Assembly: GCA_021849615.1 (NCBI GenBank)
Contig: JAJZSQ010000016.1
Coordinates: forward strand, 1-39,506
Reading direction: 5' to 3'
Source: Pseudomonadota bacterium
GTDB taxonomy: Bacteria > Pseudomonadota > Gammaproteobacteria > Steroidobacterales > Steroidobacteraceae
DNA: 39,506 nucleotides
Part shown: positions 8,475 to 16,115 of the stretch, piece by piece
Position numbering within the stretch: the first letter of the stretch is position 1
Layout: each line of letters opens with the position of its first letter
Notes under the pieces: model-generated
What the model was told of the DNA's origin: nothing
The model's input: the letters and a program-made list of their open reading frames with translations, nothing else
Database searches by the model: none
Translations under genes and position numbers: made by a program

Positions 8475-9576
8475 AGTACATCTGGTGCAGCGCGTCGATA
8501 TCCGCGACGCGCACGCACTCGTTGACCTTGTGGATGGTGGCGTTGACCACCCCGAGCTCCACGACCTCGGCGCCGAGCGGGGCGATGAACCGCCCGTCCG
8601 AGGTGCCCCCGCCGGTCGAGAAGCGCGGCGCGCTGCCCGTCACGGCCGCGACCGCCGCGCTCACCGCTGCTGAGAGCGTCCCGGGAGGGGTGTAGAACGG
8701 CTCGCCCGAGAGGTACCACTCGAGCGAGTAGCGCACCCCGTGCCTGGCGAGGATGCCCTCGACCGTTGACTTCAGTCCCTCGAGCGTCTGCACCGGCGAG
8801 TAGCGCAGGTTGAAGCGCGCCTTGAGCTCTCCGGGGATGACGTTCGGGGCGCCGGTGCCGGCGTTGAGATTGGAGATCTGGAAGCTGGTCGGCTCGAAGT
8901 GCTCGTTGCCCTGGTCCCAGACGTGGCGGGTCAGTTCCGCCAGCGCCGGCGCGAGCGTGTGCACCGGGTTCTCCGCCAGCTGCGGGTAGGCGACGTGGCC
9001 CTGCACGCCGTGCACCGTGAGTCGTCCGCTGAAAGAGCCGCGCCGGCCGATCTTGATGGTGTCCCCGAGCGTGCGCTCGCTGGAAGGCTCCCCGACCACG
9101 CACCAGTCGATGCGCTCGCCGCGCTCGGCGAACAGCTGTGCGATGCGCTTGGTGCCGTCGACCGACGGGCCTTCCTCGTCGCTGGTGATGAGAAAGGCGA
9201 TGCGCCCGCGATGGCGCGGATGTGCCGCGACGAACGCCTCAGTGGCCGTGACCATGGCCGCGAGCCCGCTCTTCATGTCTGCCGCGCCGCGTCCGTAGAG
9301 CATTCCGTCGCGCACCGTCGGCACGAACGGATCGCTGCGCCACTCCTCGAGCGGTCCGGTGGGCACGACGTCCGTGTGCCCGGCGAAGCACAGCACCGGC
9401 TCGCCGTCCTGCCCATGCCACGCCCAGAAGTTCTCGACGTTGCCGAACGGCAGCGGTTCTATCTGGAAGCCGGCCGCGCGCAGCCGTTCGATCATCAGCG
9501 CCTGACAGCCTTCGTCGGCGGGCGTCACGGAGCGCCGTGACATCAGATCCTGGGTCAGTTCGAGGGTGCGGGACAT
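8446..9576 (-). CDS. dapE: Succinyl-diaminopimelate desuccinylase DapE
   Basis: DapE hydrolyses N-succinyl-LL-diaminopimelate to LL-diaminopimelate and succinate in the succinylase branch of lysine and peptidoglycan synthesis. The 376-residue product is an M20 dinuclear zinc enzyme. His67 and Asp69 lie in [10 protein letters not shown], bridging Asp100 in [10 protein letters not shown], catalytic Glu134-Glu135 in SDEEGPS and Glu163 in GEPSS; a late His is in NATIHKVNE. Length matches the family. It stands alone here, 4.4 kb from dapD, although dapC-dapD-dapE are often neighbours. A promoter is visible 60-90 bases upstream. Confidence 0.96.
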   Translation of the reverse strand: MSRTLELTQDLMSRRSVTPADEGCQALMIERLRAAGFQIEPLPFGNVENFWAWHGQDGEPVLCFAGHTDVVPTGPLEEWRSDPFVPTVRDGMLYGRGAADMKSGLAAMVTATEAFVAAHPRHRGRIAFLITSDEEGPSVDGTKRIAQLFAERGERIDWCVVGEPSSERTLGDTIKIGRRGSFSGRLTVHGVQGHVAYPQLAENPVHTLAPALAELTRHVWDQGNEHFEPTSFQISNLNAGTGAPNVIPGELKARFNLRYSPVQTLEGLKSTVEGILARHGVRYSLEWYLSGEPFYTPPGTLSAAVSAAVAAVTGSAPRFSTGGGTSDGRFIAPLGAEVVELGVVNATIHKVNECVRVADIDALHQMYFNLLVNLLA

Positions 9577-9638
9577 GTCTGCAGACCGGCAGCGCTGGGG
9601 GTCGGTTCCGGGCGGTGGTGAGGGGGGGACAGGCCGGC

Positions 9639-9667
9639 TTTATAAGACGGCGGGGCTCGCCGGGCAA
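9639..9667 (-). promoter_or_regulatory. Predicted sigma-70 promoter of dapE
   Basis: On the minus strand, TTGCCC (9667-9662) is followed after exactly 17 bases by TATAAA (9644-9639). Transcription would start near 9632, leaving a leader of about 55 bases before ATG 9576. The spacing and the -10 are good; the -35 matches four of six bases. Confidence 0.55.
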
Positions 9668-9804
9668 GCCGTATTTTCCATTCGCAAGACTACCCGTCGC
9701 AGCTCGAACGCGCCGGGGCTAAGTTTGGTCCGCGCATTCCTTCGATCGGGGCGCTCGCGCGGAGCGCAGCGGCGCGCACGGATGCCCGTACGCACCGCTG
9801 CGCC

Positions 9805-11265
9805 TCAGCGCTGGTACGGGTAGTAGCGGAACGAGGCGAGGCCGACGAACATGTTCGCGCTCGGCGCCCCGCCGATGCCGCGGAACGCATTGCGCTGCAG
9901 ATACTCGCCCTGCAGACCGAACTGCATGTTGCCGATCCTGCCCTGGTAGAACTTCCACCAGAACCCGCCGCTCAGCTCGCTCACCGAGCGGCTGTTGCCG
10001 ACGCAGGTGCCGCTGAGCGCCTCGCAGCCGCTGTTGTTGAACTGCGGGGCACCATAGCCGTAGGTCGCCGTGCCGACGGTGTAGTATTTGGCGGTTTCCT
10101 GCTCGCGGCCGGCGTAGCCGTAGACCGTCCAGAACGGGCTCGGCGTGTAGGTCAGGCCGAGCAGTACGTCGTACTCGGAAATCGGCGCAAGCGCTCCGCT
10201 TGGCGTCATGGTGACATCGGGCAGCTGCGCCGCGCCGTAGCGGCCGATGCCCCTGCCGATGAGGCCGCTCGCCTGGAAGGTGAGCCGCTCGGCGATCAGC
10301 GGCAGGATCACCCCGGCGCCGATGCCGCCGCCAGCGACGGTGTTGCTCTGTCGATCGATGCTCGAGCGAAACCAGCGGCTGAGGCCGTAGATCTCGTAGT
10401 GGCCCCAGCCGGGATCGAATGCCGCTTTGACGATGACGTCCGGCGCAACGTCCGTGGTGTACGTGGTCGTGGAGTTCATCAGGCCGGCGGCGTCCCCGCT
10501 GTTCTGATACACCACGCCCGAAGGCGGGAACGAGCCGGCCGGAGCGCCAACGGAATTGATGCCGTTGCCGGTCACGGTCTGCGGGCTCTCGAGCGACAGA
10601 CCCATGGAGAACTGCTTGTTGAAGTGCTCGACGAGGCGGATCTGTGGGGTACGTGCCCAGTTGAACCCGACGATGTAGGAGGCGTCGATCCCCATCGGCA
10701 CGTCCTCATCGCGCGGGTACAGGCCGTCCTTGTAGAGCGTCGCGAGGCTCCAGTTCTGACCGGCGAGCACGTCCAGGCCGTAATCGGTGGTGAAGCGGGC
10801 GTAGAACACCCGCATGCGCAGCGTGTAGCTGTTGCTCTGGCGGGAATTCGAGGTGACCCCGGCGCTGAGAAAATCCGTCTCCATGTAGGCCTCGGCGCGG
10901 ATCCCGTCGAATTTTGCGCCCTGGGCGAGCAGAGAGAAGCGGCTCTGGCGGGCACTTTCGCGGAACTCGGAGATCGAGCTGTTCGGGTTATTGGCGAAGG
11001 GGATGCCGGTATTGAAGTCCGAGCCGATGTCCGCCGACTGATTGCGATTGCGGTACACGGTGGCGAGCTCGGCGAACCCGCCGAAGGTCAGCGTGAGCGG
11101 GCCGGTCTGGATGGATGGGGCGCTCGGGGTGTGCGCGAATGCCGGGGTGCCGACGGCGGCTACGGCGAACGCGCCGAGGCTGATCAGGGTGCGTGCTGCG
11201 GCGCGTCTGCCGCGAGCGTTCGACGTGAAGTTCATGGCGAGTCTCATGTTCATGGGGACACTCAT
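9805..11265 (-). CDS. Outer-membrane beta-barrel porin, putatively phosphate-starvation induced
   Basis: The 486-residue product has a Sec signal peptide (basic RGRRAAAR, hydrophobic core, cleavage probably after AFA near residue 44). The rest alternates short polar and aromatic strands typical of a 16-strand barrel. Stretches such as LTFGGFAELATVY, RQSRFSLLAQG and LDVLAGQNWSLATL resemble DcaP-like or OprP-like porins; I cannot name the subfamily with certainty. One cysteine pair (CEALSGTC) lies in a late loop. The last residues are FRYYPYQR, not the usual terminal Phe/Trp. ATG 11265 has no clear ribosome binding site; in-frame ATGs at 11253, 11247 and 11235 are possible starts. PhoB-type sites upstream suggest induction by phosphate starvation, so phosphate, polyphosphate or an organophosphate is the likely substrate (inference). 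Confidence 0.8.
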   Translation of the reverse strand: MSVPMNMRLAMNFTSNARGRRAAARTLISLGAFAVAAVGTPAFAHTPSAPSIQTGPLTLTFGGFAELATVYRNRNQSADIGSDFNTGIPFANNPNSSISEFRESARQSRFSLLAQGAKFDGIRAEAYMETDFLSAGVTSNSRQSNSYTLRMRVFYARFTTDYGLDVLAGQNWSLATLYKDGLYPRDEDVPMGIDASYIVGFNWARTPQIRLVEHFNKQFSMGLSLESPQTVTGNGINSVGAPAGSFPPSGVVYQNSGDAAGLMNSTTTYTTDVAPDVIVKAAFDPGWGHYEIYGLSRWFRSSIDRQSNTVAGGGIGAGVILPLIAERLTFQASGLIGRGIGRYGAAQLPDVTMTPSGALAPISEYDVLLGLTYTPSPFWTVYGYAGREQETAKYYTVGTATYGYGAPQFNNSGCEALSGTCVGNSRSVSELSGGFWWKFYQGRIGNMQFGLQGEYLQRNAFRGIGGAPSANMFVGLASFRYYPYQR

Positions 11266-11529
11266 TAGGTGGTGGGCTCTGGGGCAACCGCGACTGTCTC
11301 AGTCCGACTCGATGCATCGCATTCGCACATGCCGCTGTGTCGCAAGAGCCTCTACCGAGGCCTCGCGCGGCGATCCTCCCGTCCTCGCGTCTGCCCGCCG
11401 CCCTCCGTTCGCTCGCGGCTGCCCCAGGGGCAGTCTGCGCGCGGGATGCGTCGGGCCGATCGTGGTGACACTCCTCTGCCGCGTTGTTCTCGAGTGCTGC
11501 GTCGTGCGGCCCACGCCGCGGCGTTCCTG

Positions 11530-11547
11530 ATGACGGTTGCATGACAG
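11530..11547 (-). promoter_or_regulatory. Pho-box-like site inside the porin leader
   Basis: On the minus strand the sequence CTGTCAT-GCAA-CCGTCAT matches the two-unit PhoB consensus at 13 of 14 unit positions with the correct 11-base register. It points toward the porin gene. No -10 is seen 10 bases downstream (the sequence is GC only), so it may be an accessory PhoB site or chance. Confidence 0.5.
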
Positions 11548-11612
11548 CCGCTCTTCGGACACCTGCATTGCGGTCGCCATGGCGGCGCCGCAGCGCGCCT
11601 CCGTGGGTGACG

Positions 11613-11646
11613 ATTAGATGACAGTAATGTGAAAGTAATGTGACAA
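11613..11646 (-). promoter_or_regulatory. Three-unit Pho box and -10 of the porin promoter
   Basis: On the minus strand three 7-base units follow each other in strict 11-base register: TTGTCAC (11646-11640), CTTTCAC (11635-11629) and CTGTCAT (11624-11618), each separated by the same spacer ATTA. Ten bases after the second unit lies TCTAAT (11618-11613), matching five of six -10 positions. The 10-base gap is the same as at the phoB promoter and at known PhoB-dependent promoters. This predicts strong PhoB-dependent transcription toward the porin gene. Confidence 0.75.
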
Positions 11647-11648
11647 AG

Positions 11649-11666
11649 CGGTCACGCGCCTGTCAC
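11649..11666 (+). promoter_or_regulatory. Pho-box-like site pointing toward pstB1
   Basis: On the plus strand CGGTCAC-GCGC-CTGTCAC has two PhoB-type units in 11-base register (5 of 7 and 6 of 7 matches). It lies back to back with the porin Pho box, two bases away, forming GTGACAAAGCGGTCAC at the junction. The spacer is GC-rich and no good -10 stands at the expected distance (a weak TAAAGC is at 11687). It may drive a transcript through the leader into pstB1. Confidence 0.45.
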
Positions 11667-11695
11667 GATCTCATAACCCATTGATCGTAAAGCTC

Positions 11696-11725
11696 TCATT
11701 CGTCCATCGGTTGATGAAAGAATGA
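11696..11725 (+). repeat. Stem-loop at the predicted start of the pstB1 transcript
   Basis: TCATTC (11696-11701) pairs with GAATGA (11720-11725), and inside it CATC (11705-11708) pairs with GATG (11713-11716) around a GGTT loop, with a symmetric 3x3 internal loop. It sits between the plus-strand Pho box and a strong ribosome binding site. It could be a 5' mRNA hairpin or a protein site. Confidence 0.35.
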
Positions 11726-11752
11726 CGGCGTCGGTTTCAGGAGGGCTTCTGG

Positions 11753-12124
11753 ATGCGAAGTCGGGCGGCCGTCGTCATCCATTGGACATCTGCCGGGGAT
11801 GTGGGGCCGCGGCGTGCGAGGTGTTTGGACCGTCGCGCTGCGCAGCGGGTAAGCCCCGGCAGATCGCTCGGTGGGCGGCGCTCGAAGTTCCTCGGAGGCG
11901 ACCTGGCGGCTTCGAGGCGTTCGCGTCCCCGGGACACGAGCGGCCGACTCCGGTCAGATCGAGCCGGGTGCGCGCGGGATGCCCTCCGGTCGGCCGTGCG
12001 CCGGTGCCGGCGGCCGCGCAGGGGGCGGGTACGGCCGAAGGCGTGCTTGGGGCGGCGCTGCGGCGCCGCTCGGGTATGCCGAAGGGGGGCCGAGCCGGTG
12101 CGGATTGCGACTTGCTGCCGGTAA
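11753..12124 (+). CDS. Questionable small ORF behind a strong ribosome binding site
   Basis: ATG 11753 is preceded by AGGAGG (11739-11744) with an 8-base gap, one of the best Shine-Dalgarno sequences in the window. The 123-residue translation begins with MRSRAAVVIHWTSAGDV and is then dominated by Arg, Gly and Ala, as expected for a non-coding frame of GC-rich DNA; I recognise no domain. It could be a decayed gene whose original frame is broken (a pst component is one idea, not shown by sequence), a short leader peptide, or no gene at all. The strong site behind a PhoB-type promoter is the only reason to list it. Confidence 0.2.
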   Translation: MRSRAAVVIHWTSAGDVGPRRARCLDRRAAQRVSPGRSLGGRRSKFLGGDLAASRRSRPRDTSGRLRSDRAGCARDALRSAVRRCRRPRRGRVRPKACLGRRCGAARVCRRGAEPVRIATCCR

Positions 12125-12277
12125 CCTCGGGCTGCGACAATTCCTCGGTGCCTGGCGCTGACGGGCGCGTGTGGCTGCGCGCGCCGCGAAGGCGAGCGGC
12201 TCCCTGACTTCGACGACGTATTTCAACGCACCGAACATGCACCGAACCGCACCGCGGACCCACGCAGGGCCGCACCG

Positions 12278-13084
12278 ATGAGCCCGCTGGCCGCGTGGAA
12301 TGATCCTGCTGCCGTGGAGAGCGCGAGCCCGGCGACGAAGATCGAGGTCCGCCACCTCAGCTTCTTTTACGGACGGCAGCAGGCCCTGAAGGACGTCAGC
12401 CTCACGCTCGCGGACCGCTCCATCACGGCGTTCATCGGGCCCTCCGGCTGCGGCAAATCGACGCTGCTGCGCGTCCTGAACCGCATGTACACCCTGTATC
12501 CGGGGCACCGTGCGAGTGGCGAGGTCCTGCTCGATGGGCAGGACATCCTGGCGCCGAACGTGGATGTCACCCGCCTGCGTCTGCGCGTCGGGATGGTCTT
12601 CCAGAAGCCCACGCCTTTTCCGATGTCGATTTTCGAGAATGTGGCATTCGGATTGCGGCTCGCGCGGCGAATCGGGCGGACCGAGCTCACCGAGCGGGTG
12701 CATGCGGCCCTGGGTGATGCGGCGCTCTGGGACGAGGTCAAGGACAAGCTGCGCGAGGATGCGCGCAGCCTCTCCGGCGGCCAGCAGCAGCGGCTGTGCA
12801 TCGCCCGCTCCATTGCGCTCGAGCCGGAGGTGATCTTGCTCGATGAGCCGACCGCAGCGCTCGATCCGATCTCGACGCTGAAGGTGGAGGAGACGCTGCA
12901 GAACCTGCGCGAGCGGTTCTGCATCGTGATCGTGACCCACAACCTGCAGCAGGCTGCCCGCGTCTCGAGCAGCACGGCGTTCATGTACCTGGGCGAACTG
13001 ATCGAGATGGGCCCCACGGGGCAGTTGTTCACCGCGCCGCGGGACCGGCGCACCGATGACTACGTCACCGGGCGATTTGGCTGA
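12278..13084 (+). CDS. pstB: Phosphate ABC transporter ATPase PstB, first copy
   Basis: This 268-residue cytoplasmic ATPase would energise the PstCA phosphate permease. Walker A is GPSGCGKST, followed by the PstB-type [21 protein letters not shown]-loop [12 protein letters not shown], signature [14 protein letters not shown], Walker B/D-loop [14 protein letters not shown] and the switch His in [12 protein letters not shown]. The end DDYVTGRFG is the PstB C-terminus. It differs from the second copy at several normally constant sites: [13 protein letters not shown] where PstB usually has [13 protein letters not shown], and DEPTAALDP instead of DEPCSALDP, so it is the more diverged paralogue. 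It is followed 12 bases later by the second copy; no pstS, pstC or pstA is in the window. Confidence 0.92.
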   Translation: MSPLAAWNDPAAVESASPATKIEVRHLSFFYGRQQALKDVSLTLADRSITAFIGPSGCGKSTLLRVLNRMYTLYPGHRASGEVLLDGQDILAPNVDVTRLRLRVGMVFQKPTPFPMSIFENVAFGLRLARRIGRTELTERVHAALGDAALWDEVKDKLREDARSLSGGQQQRLCIARSIALEPEVILLDEPTAALDPISTLKVEETLQNLRERFCIVIVTHNLQQAARVSSSTAFMYLGELIEMGPTGQLFTAPRDRRTDDYVTGRFG

Positions 13085-13096
13085 GGTAGACCGACA

Positions 13097-14014
13097 GTGG
13101 CGCAGGACACCATTCGCCCCGACTCTCCCGGCGTGAGCCTCGGCAGCGGCGTGGCCGTCGGCACCAAGCCGAGCGGCCGCGTGCACATCCCGACCGACCT
13201 CGCCGGCGAGCTCACCGCGCTGCCGACCGGGCTGCCGGCCGGAGAGCCGCAGGTGCCCGATGCGGTGTTCTCCTGCCGCTCGGTGAACGTGCACTACGGC
13301 GAGATCCAGGCGCTCACCGAGGTGACGGTGGACATCGCGCGCGGCCAGGTGCTCGCCTGCATCGGACCGTCGGGGTGCGGCAAATCGACGTTCCTGCGCT
13401 GCCTGAATCGCATGAACGACACCATCCCCGGGGCGCGCGTCACCGGCACGATCCTGCTCGACGGTCAGGACATTTACGAGAAGCGCCAGGACGTGGCGCG
13501 CTTGCGGGCACGCATCGGGATGGTGTTCCAGAAGCCCAATCCGTTTCCGAAGTCGATCTACGACAACGTCGCCTACGGGCCGCGCATCCACAAGCTCACC
13601 CGCACCCGCGCCGATCTCGATGAGCTGGTGTGCACCAGTCTGCAGCGCGCCGGGCTGTGGAACGAGGTGAAGGACCGGCTGCACGGGCCGGGCACGGGGC
13701 TCTCCGGCGGCCAGCAGCAGCGCCTGTGCATCGCACGGGCGCTCGCGGTGCAGCCGGAGGTGATCCTGATGGACGAGCCCTGCTCGGCGCTCGATCCGAT
13801 CGCGACCGCGCGCATCGAGGATCTGATCGAGGAGCTGCACGGGACCTATGCGATCGTGATTGTGACGCACTCGATGCAGCAGGCCGCACGGGTCTCGCAG
13901 CGCACGGCGTACTTCCACATGGGGCGGCTGGTGGAAGTGGGTGAGACCGACCGGGTGTTCACCAACCCGCGCCACCGCTTGACCGAGGATTACATCACGG
14001 GCCGCTTCGGCTGA
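13097..14014 (+). CDS. pstB: Phosphate ABC transporter ATPase PstB, second copy
   Basis: The product has 305 residues, the last roughly 250 being canonical PstB. They include Walker [91 protein letters not shown] and EDYITGRFG. It carries an extra N-terminal stretch of about 50 residues rich in Gly, Pro and Thr with no domain I know. If a start further inside is used this extension disappears, but GTG 13097 has GAGG at 13083-13086, inside the end of pstB1. The two copies form one transcription unit that ends in a very stable hairpin. Two adjacent PstB subunits may form a heterodimer or serve different permeases; both ideas are inference. Confidence 0.94.
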   Translation: MAQDTIRPDSPGVSLGSGVAVGTKPSGRVHIPTDLAGELTALPTGLPAGEPQVPDAVFSCRSVNVHYGEIQALTEVTVDIARGQVLACIGPSGCGKSTFLRCLNRMNDTIPGARVTGTILLDGQDIYEKRQDVARLRARIGMVFQKPNPFPKSIYDNVAYGPRIHKLTRTRADLDELVCTSLQRAGLWNEVKDRLHGPGTGLSGGQQQRLCIARALAVQPEVILMDEPCSALDPIATARIEDLIEELHGTYAIVIVTHSMQQAARVSQRTAYFHMGRLVEVGETDRVFTNPRHRLTEDYITGRFG

Positions 14015-14022
14015 GCCGGCCG

Positions 14023-14058
14023 GGCACGCCCGCGGCGCCTCGGCGCCGCGGGCGTGCC
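14023..14058. terminator. Very stable hairpin between pstB2 and dapD
   Basis: A perfect 16-bp inverted repeat (14023-14038 with 14043-14058) with loop CTCG lies between the convergent ends of pstB2 and dapD and touches the dapD stop codon. There is no T-tract. It should fold on either transcript and probably separates the two units. Confidence 0.65.
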
Positions 14059-14888
14059 TATTCCGCGGCGCGCAGCAGTTCGTTGATCGAGGTCTTCGCG
14101 CGCGTCTGGGCGTCGACCCGTTTGACGATCACCGCGCAGGCGAGGCTGTAGCGGCCGTCCGCCGAGGGCAGCGATCCGGGCACGACCACCGAGCCCGCCG
14201 GCACGCGCCCGCGCAGGATCTGCCCGCTCGCACGGTCGTAGATCCGCGTGCTCTGCCCGATGAACACGCCCATGGAGATCACCGAGCCGGCCTCGACGAT
14301 CACGCCCTCGACGATCTCCGAGCGCGCGCCGATGAAGCAGTCGTCCTCGATGATGGTGGGGCTCGCCTGCAGCGGCTCGAGCACTCCGCCGATGCCGACG
14401 CCGCCGGAGAGGTGCACATTGCGCCCGATCTGCGCGCACGAGCCCACGGTCGCCCAGGTGTCGACCATGGTGCCGCTGTCGACGTAGGCGCCGATGTTGA
14501 CGTAGCTCGGCATCAATACGGTGTTCGGCGCGAGGTAGGCGCCTTTGCGCACCACCGCGTGCGGCACGATGCGTGCGCCTCCGGCGCGCAGCTGTGCCTC
14601 GCTCGAGTCGGCATATTTCAGCGGCACCTTGTCGTAAAAGCGCGTGAAGCCGGCCTCGATCGGCGTGTTCTCGCGCGTGCGGAAGTACAGCAGCACCGCT
14701 TTCTTCAGCCACTCGTTGACGACCCACTGCGCGCCCCGGCGTTCCGCGACGCGCGCTTTGCCGCTGTCGAGCAGCTCGATGCACGCCTCGATCTGCGCGC
14801 TCAGTGTCCCGGACACGCGCCCGGGCGCCAGGCTGGCGCGCGTCTCGAATGCCGTCTCGATGGCGGCCTGAAGGTCAGCGACGTTCAT
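14058..14888 (-). CDS. dapD: Tetrahydrodipicolinate N-succinyltransferase DapD
   Basis: DapD transfers succinyl from succinyl-CoA to tetrahydrodipicolinate, the first committed step of the succinylase lysine pathway. The 276-residue trimeric enzyme has an N-terminal helical domain (1-100, with [15 protein letters not shown]). A left-handed parallel beta-helix of hexapeptide repeats follows (about 105-240: [22 protein letters not shown], and [12 protein letters not shown]). ATG 14888 overlaps the dapC stop in ATGA. The frame is open 17 codons further up into dapC, but that part is not conserved. Length agrees with the family. Confidence 0.96.
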   Translation of the reverse strand: MNVADLQAAIETAFETRASLAPGRVSGTLSAQIEACIELLDSGKARVAERRGAQWVVNEWLKKAVLLYFRTRENTPIEAGFTRFYDKVPLKYADSSEAQLRAGGARIVPHAVVRKGAYLAPNTVLMPSYVNIGAYVDSGTMVDTWATVGSCAQIGRNVHLSGGVGIGGVLEPLQASPTIIEDDCFIGARSEIVEGVIVEAGSVISMGVFIGQSTRIYDRASGQILRGRVPAGSVVVPGSLPSADGRYSLACAVIVKRVDAQTRAKTSINELLRAAE

Positions 14889-16096
14889 GCCTTGCGGCTC
14901 TCGAGGTAGGCGCGGATGCGCTCGGCGGCCTCGACGCACTCGGTGACGCCCGGCACCAGCGAGATGCGCACCCGCCCGGCACCAGGGTTGCCGTGGCCGC
15001 CGTCACGCGCCAGATAGCTGCCCGGCAGCACCAGCACGCCTTGAGTGGCGTACAGCTCGCGCGTGAAGCGCTCATCGTCGCCGTCGCCGCCGACTTCGCT
15101 CCACAGATAAAATGCCCCTTCGGGCCTGGCCACCGCCGGCAGCACCGGGGCGAGGATCGGCAGCACGCGCTCGAATTTTTCCCGGTACAGCTGCCGATTG
15201 GCCACGACGTGCGCATCGTCCTGCCAGGCGATGATGCTCGCCAGCTGGGTCGGCACCGGCATCGCGCAGCCGTGATAGGTCCGGTACAGCAGCAGCTTGG
15301 CGATGATCGCCGGGTCGCCGGCGACGAACCCGGAGCGCAGGCCCGGAACGCTCGAGCGCTTCGAGAGGCTGTGAAACACGATGCAGCGCTCGAAGCGATC
15401 GCGCCCCGAGGCCTGCGCCGCCTCGAGCAGTCCCGGCGGCGGGTGCGCCTCATCGAGATAGATCTCGCTGTAGCACTCGTCGGCGGCAACGATGAAGTCG
15501 TAGCGTTCGGCGAGCTCGAGCGCCTGCTGCAGGTACTCTCGAGAGAACACCTTCCCGGTCGGATTGCCCGGGCTGCACAGGAACAGGACCTGACAGTGCC
15601 GCCAGAGGCTCTCCGGCACCGCCGCGAGCTCCGGCGTGTAGGCGTTCGCCCCGGTGGTGTCGAGGAAGTACGGCTCGCCCCCGGCGAGCAGCACCGCGCC
15701 CTCGTAGATCTGATAGAAGGGGTTGGGCATCGCAACCCGTGCGTCACGGCTTGAATCGAGCGCGGCCTGCACGAACGCGAACAGCGCCTCGCGCGTGCCG
15801 TTCACCGGCAGCACCATGGTGGCCGGATCGACGCTTCCTGAGGTGAGGCCGAAGCGCCGCTCGAGCCACGCGGCGCACGCGCCGCGCAATTCGGGTACGC
15901 CCGCGGTGGTCGGGTAGGTGCCAAGCTGATGGGCGTTCTCGCGCAGCGCCTGAAGCACCATCGCCGGCGGCTCGTGGCGCGGCTCGCCGATCGACATGGC
16001 GATCGGGCGGATGGCCGCAGAAGGTTTGCCCGGGGCGGTCAGTCGCGCCAGACGCTCGAAGGGATAGGCGTGCAGCCGCTCAAGACGCGGGTTCAT
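14885..16096 (-). CDS. dapC: Succinyldiaminopimelate aminotransferase DapC
   Basis: This is a PLP-dependent class I/II aminotransferase of 403 residues. It forms N-succinyl-LL-diaminopimelate from the keto acid with glutamate as donor. The family pattern is clear: [10 protein letters not shown] near the start, [36 protein letters not shown] and DECYSEIY. The PLP lysine is Lys246 in [15 protein letters not shown]. The start ATG 16096 has GGAG 10 bases upstream and begins [16 protein letters not shown], the usual DapC N-terminus. Position between glnD and dapD supports DapC over other aminotransferases, which the sequence alone would leave open. Confidence 0.93.
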   Translation of the reverse strand: MNPRLERLHAYPFERLARLTAPGKPSAAIRPIAMSIGEPRHEPPAMVLQALRENAHQLGTYPTTAGVPELRGACAAWLERRFGLTSGSVDPATMVLPVNGTREALFAFVQAALDSSRDARVAMPNPFYQIYEGAVLLAGGEPYFLDTTGANAYTPELAAVPESLWRHCQVLFLCSPGNPTGKVFSREYLQQALELAERYDFIVAADECYSEIYLDEAHPPPGLLEAAQASGRDRFERCIVFHSLSKRSSVPGLRSGFVAGDPAIIAKLLLYRTYHGCAMPVPTQLASIIAWQDDAHVVANRQLYREKFERVLPILAPVLPAVARPEGAFYLWSEVGGDGDDERFTRELYATQGVLVLPGSYLARDGGHGNPGAGRVRISLVPGVTECVEAAERIRAYLESRKA

Positions 16097-16115
16097 GTAA
16101 GACTCCAGTGTAGGG

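Larger units (their letters stand above)
11266..12277. other. 1-kb divergent intergenic region with PhoB-type sites
   Basis: No gene can be called with confidence in these 1012 bases. The part 11266-11612 would be a roughly 340-base leader of the porin mRNA. The part 11700-12277 would be a roughly 580-base leader, or a decayed gene, in front of pstB1. Open frames here are rich in Arg, Gly and Cys and have no recognisable domain on either strand. What can be seen are three Pho-box-like sites, a hairpin at 11696-11725, a strong Shine-Dalgarno at 11739-11744 and a small GC hairpin at 12052-12069. Confidence 0.7.

Noticed and set aside
11671-11677. Third unit of the plus-strand Pho box (TCATAAC)
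   Set aside because: It is in register but matches the CTGTCAT consensus poorly; only the two preceding units are listed.
12052-12069. 7-bp GC hairpin within the pstB1 leader as a terminator or riboswitch
   Set aside because: Short GC palindromes are expected by chance at this base composition, and no T-tract or known aptamer pattern is present.
11722-12207. Other open frames in the porin-pstB1 gap, on both strands
   Set aside because: Translations look like random GC-rich sequence and overlap each other in several frames; none has motifs of PstS, PstC or PstA.
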